Source: Actinoplanes oryzae
Lineage (GTDB): Bacteria > Actinomycetota > Actinomycetes > Mycobacteriales > Micromonosporaceae
DNA: 32,456 nucleotides
Assembly: GCF_030757795.1 (NCBI RefSeq)
Contig: NZ_JAUQWH010000098.1
Span: forward strand, 1-32,456
Reading direction: 5' to 3'
Every line of letters begins with the position of its first letter. The first letter of the stretch is position 1. This document shows, one piece after another, positions 17,802-24,979 of this stretch. Below the pieces are notes generated by a model. That model saw nothing but the letters and a program-made list of their open reading frames with translations, ran no database searches and was not told the origin of the DNA. A program made the translations under genes and the position numbers.

Positions 17802-18230
17802 TCACTGCCGTCCGGCGAGGTGCCGCAGCGCGAGCACGTAGCCGTCGATCCCCAGCCCGGCGATGACCCCGGTCGCCACCGCCGAGACCACCGAGTGGTG
17901 GCGGAACTCCTCGCGGGTGTGGATGTTCGAGATGTGCACCTCGACCAGCGGCGCCCGCAGCATGGCGCACGCGTCGCGCACGGCGATCGAGTAATGCGAC
18001 CACGCCGCCGGGTTGAGCACGACGGGCGCCTGCTCGTCGGCGGCGGCGTGCAGCCACGCGAGCATCTCGTGCTCGGCGTCGGTCTGCCGCACCTCCACGT
18101 CCAGGCCCAGCTCGGCGCCGGTCGTCTCGCAGAGCCGCACCAGATCCGCGTACGTGGTGGAGCCGTACACCTCGGGCTGGCGCGTGCCGAGCCGGCCGAG
18201 GTTGGGCCCGTTGAGCACGTAGACCCTCAC
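17802..18230 (-). CDS. aroQ: 3-dehydroquinate dehydratase, type II
   Basis: AroQ converts 3-dehydroquinate to 3-dehydroshikimate in the shikimate pathway; the type II enzyme is a small dodecamer. The 142-residue protein matches family length. The flexible lid carries Arg17 and the catalytic Tyr22 (LGTRQPEVYG); LNPAAWSHYS follows with Asn73 and His79, and EVHISNIHTREEFR has the catalytic His99. Start is GTG at 18230, overlapping the aroB stop by 4 nt (GTGA). It is the last gene of aroE-aroC-aroK-aroB-aroQ. Confidence 0.96.
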   Translation of the reverse strand: MRVYVLNGPNLGRLGTRQPEVYGSTTYADLVRLCETTGAELGLDVEVRQTDAEHEMLAWLHAAADEQAPVVLNPAAWSHYSIAVRDACAMLRAPLVEVHISNIHTREEFRHHSVVSAVATGVIAGLGIDGYVLALRHLAGRQ

Positions 18231-19297
18231 GCCGCCACCGCCTCGAAAGCACGCGACAGGAGCGACACGTCCGAAACCGGCAGGACGCCGGGCTGCGCCA
18301 GCCCGTCCAGCACCACGAACCGCAGCGTGTCCGCCCGGGCCTTCTTGTCGATCCGCATGGCGGGCAGCAACTCCTCCCAGGCGTCGGCGGCATAGGAGAC
18401 CGGGAGGCCGAGCAGCGACAGGACGGACTTGTGCCGTGCGGCCGTCGCGTCGTCGAGCCGGCCGGTCAAGCGACCCAGCTCGGCGGCATAGACCAGGCCG
18501 ACCGACACCGCGTCACCGTGCCGCCAGCGGTAGCGCTCCCGCTTCTCGATCGCGTGCCCGAGGGTGTGCCCGTAGTTGAGGATCTCGCGCAGCCCCGACT
18601 CGTGCAGGTCCTCGCCGACCACCCGTGCCTTGACCCGGATCGCCCGCTCGACCAGTTCGCGCAGCACCGGGCCCGCCGGGTCGGCGGCGGCCGCCGGGTC
18701 GCCCTCCACCAGGTCGAGGATGACCGGATCGGCGATGAAACCGCACTTGACGACCTCGGCGAGCCCGGCGACCAGATCCGCGCGCGGCAGCGTCGCCAGC
18801 AGGTCGAGGTCGCACAGCACCCCGGCGGGCGGGTGGAAGGCGCCGACCAGGTTCTTGCCGGCGGCGATGTTCACGCCGGTCTTGCCGCCGACGGCCGCGT
18901 CGACCATGCCGAGCAGCGACGACGACACGGGCACCCAGCGCACCCCGCGCAGCCAGCTCGCGGCGACATAGCCCGCGAGGTCGGTCACCGCTCCCCCGCC
19001 GACGCCGACCACCGCATCCGTACGCGTGAAGCCCGCCGCCCCGAGCTCGTCCCAGCACCGCGCCGCGACCTCGACCGTCTTGCCGGCCTCCGCGTCGGGC
19101 ACCTCGATCGGCAGCGGCCGCAGCCCGGCATCGGCGAGCGCACCGGCCACGGCCTCGGCCCGCTCCTTCAGCGGGGCGGCATGCAGCACGGCGACCCGCA
19201 CCGCCCCCTCGACCAGCGCGGGCAGCGCACCGAGCAGATCCCGGCCCACCAGGACGTCATAGGGCCGCTCACCGGCCACGGGAATGCGGGTAACCAC
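18227..19297 (-). CDS. aroB: 3-dehydroquinate synthase
   Basis: AroB converts DAHP to 3-dehydroquinate using NAD and a divalent metal. The 356-residue protein has the NAD-binding VGVGGGAVTDLAGYVAA, the GGKTGVN loop and FHPP, with metal ligands expected at Glu181 (LAEVVKCG), His244 (GHTLGHAIE) and His260. I chose GTG at 19297 (VVTRIPV) because the conserved part starts there and a TAGGA lies nearby upstream; the open frame continues 35 codons further with nothing family-like. It lies 43 bp after aroK and overlaps aroQ by 4 nt. Confidence 0.95.
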   Translation of the reverse strand: MVTRIPVAGERPYDVLVGRDLLGALPALVEGAVRVAVLHAAPLKERAEAVAGALADAGLRPLPIEVPDAEAGKTVEVAARCWDELGAAGFTRTDAVVGVGGGAVTDLAGYVAASWLRGVRWVPVSSSLLGMVDAAVGGKTGVNIAAGKNLVGAFHPPAGVLCDLDLLATLPRADLVAGLAEVVKCGFIADPVILDLVEGDPAAAADPAGPVLRELVERAIRVKARVVGEDLHESGLREILNYGHTLGHAIEKRERYRWRHGDAVSVGLVYAAELGRLTGRLDDATAARHKSVLSLLGLPVSYAADAWEELLPAMRIDKKARADTLRFVVLDGLAQPGVLPVSDVSLLSRAFEAVAA

Positions 19298-19340
19298 GGC
19301 GCCGATCCTAGTCGTGGGTAATTGGGGCCGGAGCAGCGCG

Positions 19341-19850
19341 TCAGCCGGCGACCCGGACGAGGTCGGCGATCTCGGCCGCCAGCTCCTCCGGCTCCCGCGC
19401 ATCGGTCTTGACGGTGTGCGTGGCGACCGACTCGTACAGGGGGCGGCGCTCGTCCATGAGGAACTTGAGCGTCGCCCGGGGGTTGACCGACAGCAGCGGC
19501 CGGCCGGAGCCCAGCCCGACCCGCTTGACGGCGTCCGGCAGCTCGACGGAGAGGAAGATCACCGTGTGCGGGCGCAGCAGGTCTCGCGTACCCGGGTCGA
19601 GGATGGCGCCGCCGCCCAGCGCGAGCACGCCGCCGAAGGTCTCCAGCGCGTCCGCGACCGTGGTCTTCTCCAGCGCGCGGAAGGCGACCTCGCCCTCGTC
19701 GATGAAGATCTCCGGGATGGGCTTGCCGGCCGACGCCTCGATCAGATGATCGGTGTCGGCGAAGGCGACGCCCAGCCGCTGCGCCACCGCCTGCCCGACC
19801 GTGGTCTTGCCGGCACCGGGCGGGCCCACCACCACCGCGACGGGCGCCAT
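19341..19850 (-). CDS. aroK: Shikimate kinase
   Basis: AroK phosphorylates shikimate at O3. The 169-residue protein has the Walker A GPPGAGKTT (9-17), the shikimate-binding DTDHLIE motif, FRALEKT, the GGGAI loop and the lid arginine region GSGRPLL. Start is ATG at 19850, which shares one base with the aroC stop (TGATG), so the two are translationally coupled. The frame continues upstream through aroC but those residues are not AroK. Confidence 0.96.
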   Translation of the reverse strand: MAPVAVVVGPPGAGKTTVGQAVAQRLGVAFADTDHLIEASAGKPIPEIFIDEGEVAFRALEKTTVADALETFGGVLALGGGAILDPGTRDLLRPHTVIFLSVELPDAVKRVGLGSGRPLLSVNPRATLKFLMDERRPLYESVATHTVKTDAREPEELAAEIADLVRVAG

Positions 19851-21028
19851 CAGCGGATCAGCAGACTGTCGAGGTAGCCGGCGAGGTTGCGCTGGATCTC
19901 CGCGACCGAGTCGCCGCCGAACTTCTCCGTGGCGGCCTCGGCCAGCACCAGCGCGACCATCGCCTCGGCGACCACGCCGCCGGCGGCCACGGCCGTGATG
20001 TCGGAGCGCTGGTTGATCGCGGTCGTCGCCTCGCCCGTCACGACGTCCACGGTCTGCAGCGCGCGGTTGAGCGAGGAGATGGGCTTGAGTGCGGCGCGTA
20101 CGCGCAGGTTCTGACCGTTCGTGATGCCGCCCTCGAGGCCGCCCGCACGGTCCGTGATGCGCTTGACGCCCTCGGGGGTCGGCACGATCTCGTCGTGAGC
20201 GACCGAGCCGCGCGACCGGGCCTGCGTGAAGCCGTCCCCGATCTCGACGCCCTTGACCGACTGGATGGACATGAGCGCGGTGGCCAGGCGGGCGTCCAGC
20301 TTGCGGTCCCACTGCACGTGCGACCCCAGGCCCGGGGGTACGTGCCACGCGAGCACCTCGATGATGCCGCCGAGCGTGTCGGCGTCCTTCTTCGCGGCGT
20401 CGACCTCCGCCACCATGCGCGCGCTGGCCTCGGGGTCGAGGCAGCGCAGCGGGTCGGCGTCGATGCGCTCGGCGTCGTCGGGCGTGGGGATCAGCCCCGC
20501 CTTCGCCGCCACGGAGCCCAGCTCGATGACGTGCGACACCACGTCGATGCCGAGCGCCTGCTTGATCAGCGCCTTGGCGACCGCCCCGACGGCGACGCGC
20601 GCGGCGGTCTCGCGGGCGCTGGCGCGCTCGAGGATCGGGCGGGCGTCGGTGTGCCCGTACTTCTGCATGCCCGCCAGGTCGGCGTGGCCGGGCCGCGGCC
20701 GGGTGAGCGGGGCGTTGCGGGCCTGCGCGGCCAGCTCCACCTCGTCCACCGGGTCGGCGGCCATCACCGTGCGCCACTTGGGCCACTCCGAGTTGCCGAC
20801 GCGGATCGCGACGGGGCTGCCCAGCGTGACGCCGTGCCGGATGCCGCCGATGATCTCGATCTCGTCCTGCTCGAACTTCATCCGGGCCCCGCGGCCGTAG
20901 CCCAGCCGGCGGCGCGCGAGATCGCGACCGATGTCCTCGCTCGTCACCCGCACGCCGGCGGGCACGCCCTCCAGCAGGGCGACGAGCGCCGGTCCGTGAG
21001 ATTCACCTGCAGTAAGCCAGCGCAACAC
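19850..21028 (-). CDS. aroC: Chorismate synthase
   Basis: AroC makes chorismate from EPSP and needs reduced FMN. The 392-residue protein has family signatures GESHGPALVALLEGVPAG, the R-rich RRRLGYGRGARMKFEQD, RPRPGHADLAGMQKYGHTDARPILERASARETAARVA and GGLEGGITNGQ. The start is GTG at 21028 followed directly by TTG; MLRWLTAGESHG is the usual N terminus. It precedes aroK with a 1-nt overlap and follows aroE across a 192-bp gap filled with a repeat. Confidence 0.96.
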   Translation of the reverse strand: MLRWLTAGESHGPALVALLEGVPAGVRVTSEDIGRDLARRRLGYGRGARMKFEQDEIEIIGGIRHGVTLGSPVAIRVGNSEWPKWRTVMAADPVDEVELAAQARNAPLTRPRPGHADLAGMQKYGHTDARPILERASARETAARVAVGAVAKALIKQALGIDVVSHVIELGSVAAKAGLIPTPDDAERIDADPLRCLDPEASARMVAEVDAAKKDADTLGGIIEVLAWHVPPGLGSHVQWDRKLDARLATALMSIQSVKGVEIGDGFTQARSRGSVAHDEIVPTPEGVKRITDRAGGLEGGITNGQNLRVRAALKPISSLNRALQTVDVVTGEATTAINQRSDITAVAAGGVVAEAMVALVLAEAATEKFGGDSVAEIQRNLAGYLDSLLIR

Positions 21029-21082
21029 GATGCAAAGTGTGTCACGGCGCCGGTGCGCAGCGTTCTCCGGCCGGTGCCGTCC

Positions 21083-21237
21083 CGATCAGCGGACGCCCGC
21101 CGTGCCTGTCCCAGGCGCGCCGCCTCCGCCCGGCTGAGCGGACGCTCGCCCCGCTCCTCGCGCCGCCCTCGCCCCGATCAGCGGACGCCCGCCGCCGCTT
21201 TTCGCACGCTTTCGCGCCGATCAGCGGACGCTCGCCG
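21083..21237 (-). repeat. Four spaced copies of a 20-bp motif, one spanning the aroE stop codon
   Basis: On the plus strand CGATCAGCGGACGCYCGCCG occurs at 21083-21102, 21175-21194 and 21218-21237, with a diverged copy (TGAGCGGACGCTCGCC) at 21135-21150. Spacing is about 40-50 bp. The copy at 21218-21237 contains the aroE stop codon and the last Ser-Val-Arg codons. The core AGCG-GA-CGCT is itself nearly palindromic. The array fills most of the aroE-aroC gap. Confidence 0.8.
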
Positions 21238-22051
21238 CCGCCGCCAGGGCCTCGCGCATCGCCCGCTCCGGGGCGGGGACCACCCCGGTGAACTGTTCGA
21301 ACTGCCCGAGGGCCTGGGCCAGGAGCAGATCAAGACCGGACACCACGGGTACGCCGGCCTCGGCGGCCCCGGCGGCGAGCGGCGTCGGCCACGGGTCGTA
21401 GATCGCGTCGAACAGCACCGTGCTCGGCTTCCACGCGATCCGCGTCGCCAGGGCGTCCGCCGCGCCCTTCGGCACCGTGGAGATCACCGCATCGGCCGTG
21501 CAATGCTCCGCCGCGTCCTGCCACCTCGCGCCGGACAGGGCCACCCCGAACGCCTCCGCCACGGGCGCCAGCTCGTCGCGTGCCTCGGGGCGGCGGGTGA
21601 CGAGAGTGACCTGTGCGGCGCCGAGGTGCGCGGCGGCTGCCACGGCGGCGCGCGCGGTGCCGCCCCCGCCCAGCACGGTGACGGTCGGGCGCTCGGGCAG
21701 GCCGGCGTCGCGCAAGACCCGGACCATGCCCGGGACGTCGGTGTTGTCGGCGAACCAGGTGCCGTCGTCACGGCGTACGAGAGTGTTGGCCGCACCCGTC
21801 GCGACCGCGACTGCCGACGCCTCCCCGGCCAGCGCCAGGCCGGCCTCCTTGAGCGGCATCGTGAGCGACAGGCCGGCCCATTCCGGGCCCAGCCCCGCGA
21901 CCAGCGCGGGCAGCTCCGACTCGGCGCACTCGAACGCCGTGTAGGACCAGTCGAGCAGGCCGGCCGCCGCGAACCCGGCGGCGTGGATGACGGGCGACAG
22001 CGAATGCCCGATCGGCTTGCCGCACACGGCGGCCCGATGCTTGACGGTCAC
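21221..22051 (-). CDS. aroE: Shikimate dehydrogenase
   Basis: AroE reduces 3-dehydroshikimate to shikimate with NADPH. The 276-residue protein has the shikimate-binding GKPIGHSLSPVIHAAGF, catalytic Lys68 in TMPLKEA, Asn89 and Asp105 (AANTLV, ADNTD), the glycine-rich LGGGGTARAAV and the TRRPEA segment expected to bind the NADPH ribose phosphate, and YDPWPTPL plus GLDLLLAQALGQFE at the C terminus. Start is GTG at 22051. It lies 16 bp after the downstream mltG copy and probably is transcribed with it. Confidence 0.94.
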   Translation of the reverse strand: MTVKHRAAVCGKPIGHSLSPVIHAAGFAAAGLLDWSYTAFECAESELPALVAGLGPEWAGLSLTMPLKEAGLALAGEASAVAVATGAANTLVRRDDGTWFADNTDVPGMVRVLRDAGLPERPTVTVLGGGGTARAAVAAAAHLGAAQVTLVTRRPEARDELAPVAEAFGVALSGARWQDAAEHCTADAVISTVPKGAADALATRIAWKPSTVLFDAIYDPWPTPLAAGAAEAGVPVVSGLDLLLAQALGQFEQFTGVVPAPERAMREALAAAASVR

Positions 22052-22067
22052 GACGACAGCGTAGTGG

Positions 22068-23237
22068 TCAGCAGAGCGGGACGCCGTTGGCGCAGGCCTT
22101 CTGGATGTTCGCGTCGTGCTGGGCGTTGGTGACCGCGAACGCCGACACCTTCGTCTTCGGGTCGACCAGCACGAAGAACAGCCAGTCGCCGGGGGTCGGG
22201 TTCACCGCCGCCTGCAGCGCCTGCTTGCCCGGGTTGTTGATCGGGCCGAGCGGCAGGCCGACCTTGAGCTCCGTGGTGTACGGGTTCTTCGGGTCCTCGA
22301 GCTCCGCCGTGGTCATCTTGCCGGAGTGCTTGGCGCCCTTGTTGTTCAGCGTGAGCCAGTAGTTGGTGGTCACGTCGAACTGCAACGGCATCTTCTTCAC
22401 GTACGCCCGGTTGATCGCGACCCGGGCGATCTTCGCCATGTCCTGCGGCACGCCCGCCTCGGCCTGCGCCAGCGACGCGATGATCAGCGCCTCGTAGGGC
22501 GAGATCGACATCTTCTGCTCCGCCGTGTCGACGAAGTTGAGGTCGCTCGTGGTGTCCACGAACTTGCCGACCATCGTCGACAGGATCTCCGCGGCGGTGG
22601 CCTTCGGCGGGAACTCGTACGTGTCCGGGAAGAGGAAGCCCTCGGCCGTGCCGGAGATCTTCTTGCCGTCGCGCCGGGTGAACCAGGCGTCGGGCACGCC
22701 GAGCGCCTTCGGGTCCTTCGCCGCGGCCTGGAAGTCCTTGACACCGATGCCGGTCTTCTTCGACAGGGCGTCGTAGACCTGCAGCGTCGTCCAGCCCTCT
22801 TTGATCGTGACGCCGTTGACCACGCGGGCCTTCGGGTCGAGCAGCAGGGCGACGGCGCTCTCGGCCGACATCTGCTTCTTCAGGTTGTACGTGCCCGGCT
22901 GGATGTTCTTGCCCCGCGGGTTCGCCTCCGCCGCGTCGATGAAGGCGGCCGTGCTCTTCACCACGTCGGACTCCACGAGGGTGTTGCCGATCTCGGTGAG
23001 CGACCCCTCCTTGACCGTGACCTGGACCGGGTCGGCGCCCGAGCCGTCGTAGTCCGCGGCGGTGAAGAAGCCGCGCACCTTCTCGTAGCCCAGATAGCCC
23101 CCGACGCCGAGGACGCCGAGCAGCACGAAGGCCAGCAGGAACGCGATCGCCGTCCGGCCGCCGCCCCGGCGCCGGTGCCGGGCCTTGGTCTTGTCGGCCT
23201 GATCGTCGTCGAACGCCAGGTCCAGCTCGTCGATCAT
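22068..23237 (-). CDS. mltG: Endolytic murein transglycosylase MltG, copy 1
   Basis: MltG cuts nascent glycan strands at the outer face of the membrane and so sets their length. The 389-residue protein has a basic cytosolic N terminus (KTKARHRRRGGGR), one membrane helix near 29-50 (TAIAFLLAFVLLGVLGVGGY), a LysM-like region and the YceG catalytic domain (FLFPDTYEFP; LIIASLAQAEAG; INNPG). The catalytic Glu of E. coli MltG (second Glu of VEKET) aligns with Glu260 in AQAEAG. It is a tandem paralogue of the gene at 23321-24502; the N-terminal half is very similar, the C-terminal third has diverged and ends in a free Cys. A 14-bp hairpin separates the two copies. Start ATG is secure. Confidence 0.93.
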   Translation of the reverse strand: MIDELDLAFDDDQADKTKARHRRRGGGRTAIAFLLAFVLLGVLGVGGYLGYEKVRGFFTAADYDGSGADPVQVTVKEGSLTEIGNTLVESDVVKSTAAFIDAAEANPRGKNIQPGTYNLKKQMSAESAVALLLDPKARVVNGVTIKEGWTTLQVYDALSKKTGIGVKDFQAAAKDPKALGVPDAWFTRRDGKKISGTAEGFLFPDTYEFPPKATAAEILSTMVGKFVDTTSDLNFVDTAEQKMSISPYEALIIASLAQAEAGVPQDMAKIARVAINRAYVKKMPLQFDVTTNYWLTLNNKGAKHSGKMTTAELEDPKNPYTTELKVGLPLGPINNPGKQALQAAVNPTPGDWLFFVLVDPKTKVSAFAVTNAQHDANIQKACANGVPLC

Positions 23238-23264
23238 CTCGTGTGCCTCCGCAGGTCGGCTGTC

Positions 23265-23301
23265 GCCGCTTCCGGCCGACCAGCGTACGGCCGGAAGCGG
23301 C
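23265..23301. terminator. Perfect 14-bp hairpin between the two mltG copies
   Basis: GCCGCTTCCGGCCG (23265-23278) and CGGCCGGAAGCGGC (23288-23301) pair perfectly around a 9-nt loop, 20-odd bp after the stop of the upstream copy. It has no T-tract but is strong enough to end or attenuate transcription between the paralogues. Confidence 0.65.
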
Positions 23302-23320
23302 TCTCCTGCACCTCTACGTG

Positions 23321-24502
23321 TCAGAGGATGCCGGCGGCCTTGGCTTTCTCGATGTTCCTGTTGTGCTCGGCGAGCGTCGCGGCGAAGGCCGAGTGGCCCT
23401 GCTTGTCGATCGCCACGAAGTAGATCCAGTCACCCTTCGGCGGCTCCAGCGCGCCCTCGAGCGCCGCCTTGCCCGGGTTGTTGATCGGGGTCGGCGTGAG
23501 CCCCTCCTTGCCGTGCAGGCGGTAGGGGTTCTTCTCGCTGCGCAGCTCGGCGGTCGTCATGTCCTTCGACGGCTTCGTCTTCTTGCCGGTGAGCTGGTAG
23601 TAGTAGTTGATGCCGACGTCGTACTCGAGGCACTTGCAGGCCAGCTCGGGCGACCCGACGTAAAGGCGGTTGTAGGCGGCGCGGGCCACCTTGCCCAGAT
23701 CGTCCTTGTTGCCCGCCTCGGCCTGCGCCAGCGACGCGACGGTCAGCACCTCGTAGGGGCTGATCTTGCGGTCCTGCTCCGCCTTCTGCACGAAGCCGAT
23801 GTCGTCGGTCACCTGCAGGAAGTGCTGCACCATGATGCCGAGGTACTCCTCGGCGGTGCCGTCCGGCGGAAACTCGTAGGTCTCGGGGAAGAGGAAGCCC
23901 TCGATCGACTTGGTGACCTTCTGCCCGTCCGTGCGGTTGAACCAGAAGTCCGGCACGCCCAGCGCCTCGGGGTCCTTCGCCGCCTTCTTGAAGTCGGCGA
24001 CGGGCACGCCCGTCTTCTTGGAGAGCTCCGCGAAGACCTGGTTCGCGTACCAGCCCTCCTTGATCGTGACGCCGTTGACCACCCGCGACTTGCCGTTGAG
24101 CAGCATCGCCACGGCGTTCTCCGCCGACATCTGTTTCTTCAGCTTGTAGGTGCCGGGCTGGATCGAGCTGCCCTTCGGGTTCGCCTCGGCGGCGTCGATG
24201 AAGGCGGCTGTGGACTTCACCACGTCGACCTCGACCAAGGTGTTGCCGATCTCGGTGATCGACCCCTCCTTGATGGCGACCGTGACGTCGCCGGTGCCCG
24301 CGCCGTCGTAGTCGGCCGCGGTGAAAAAGCCGCGCACCTTCTCGTAGCCCAGATAGCCACCGACACCCAGCACGCCCAGCAGCGCGAAGACCATCACGAA
24401 CGCGATCGCGGTCTTGCCGGCGCCGCTGCGTTTTCTGCGGTGCCGCGATTTGGTCTTGTCGACGCTCTGGTCGTCGAACGCCTGGTCCAGCTCGTCGATC
24501 AT
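23321..24502 (-). CDS. mltG: Endolytic murein transglycosylase MltG, copy 2
   Basis: This is the first of the tandem pair in transcription order. The 393-residue protein has the same layout as copy 1: basic N terminus, membrane helix near 31-52, then the YceG domain with FLFPETYEFPP and the catalytic Glu262 in LAQAEAG. The stretch GVLGVGGYLGYEKVRGFF and the following TAADYDG are identical in both copies. Unlike copy 1 it has a CKC pair in the catalytic domain (LACKCLEYDVG). Start is ATG at 24502, overlapping the ruvX stop by 4 nt (ATGA), so this is the copy in the standard ruvX-mltG-aroE position. Confidence 0.94.
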   Translation of the reverse strand: MIDELDQAFDDQSVDKTKSRHRRKRSGAGKTAIAFVMVFALLGVLGVGGYLGYEKVRGFFTAADYDGAGTGDVTVAIKEGSITEIGNTLVEVDVVKSTAAFIDAAEANPKGSSIQPGTYKLKKQMSAENAVAMLLNGKSRVVNGVTIKEGWYANQVFAELSKKTGVPVADFKKAAKDPEALGVPDFWFNRTDGQKVTKSIEGFLFPETYEFPPDGTAEEYLGIMVQHFLQVTDDIGFVQKAEQDRKISPYEVLTVASLAQAEAGNKDDLGKVARAAYNRLYVGSPELACKCLEYDVGINYYYQLTGKKTKPSKDMTTAELRSEKNPYRLHGKEGLTPTPINNPGKAALEGALEPPKGDWIYFVAIDKQGHSAFAATLAEHNRNIEKAKAAGIL

Positions 24503-24960
24503 CCTGTCCGCCTCCGCTGTGCGTCCAGCCAGCTCTGCAGGATCTCGACAGCGGCCGCCTGGTCGACCACCGCCCGTTGCCGTTTCCCGCGCACGCCACG
24601 TTCGGCGAGCCTGCGGGACGCGACCACGGTCGACATCCGCTCGTCCGTGAGCACCACCGGAACGGGTCCGACCGCCCGTTCCAGCCGCTCAGCGTACGCA
24701 CGAATGTCGATCGCGGCATCCCCCTCGCGCCCGTTGAGGCGCACCGGGAGACCCACGACGATCTGCACCGCCTCGTGCTCCCCCACGAGGCGAACGAGCT
24801 CGGCTATGTCGCCGGGGACGGCGTCGGGCGCCGCCCCCATGTCACGGGGCACCGTGACCAGGGGGGTGGCCAGGATCCCGTCAGGGTCACTCATTGCGAC
24901 CCCGACGCGCACCTTACCGACATCGACGCCCAGTCGCCTACCCCGCGACAGCGCGCTCAT
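24499..24960 (-). CDS. ruvX: Holliday junction resolvase-like RuvX/YqgF
   Basis: The YqgF/RuvX family has an RNase H-like fold and is implicated in Holliday junction resolution or 16S rRNA 5' processing. The 153-residue protein has the first acidic motif LGVDVGKVRVGVAMSD, then IVVGLPVRLNG, LTDERMSTVVASRRL and VDQAAAVEILQSWLD with the last acidic residue. ATG at 24960 is chosen because GAGGAGGAGGGG lies just upstream; a longer frame extends into alaS. It lies 19 bp after alaS and overlaps mltG by 4 nt. Confidence 0.94.
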   Translation of the reverse strand: MSALSRGRRLGVDVGKVRVGVAMSDPDGILATPLVTVPRDMGAAPDAVPGDIAELVRLVGEHEAVQIVVGLPVRLNGREGDAAIDIRAYAERLERAVGPVPVVLTDERMSTVVASRRLAERGVRGKRQRAVVDQAAAVEILQSWLDAQRRRTG

Positions 24961-24979
24961 CGGGCCACCCCTCCTCCTC

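Noticed and set aside
22068..23237. Loss of the catalytic Glu in MltG (VEKE replaced by AQAE)
   Set aside because: Counting along the E. coli protein from memory puts the catalytic Glu at the second Glu of that motif, which both copies retain.
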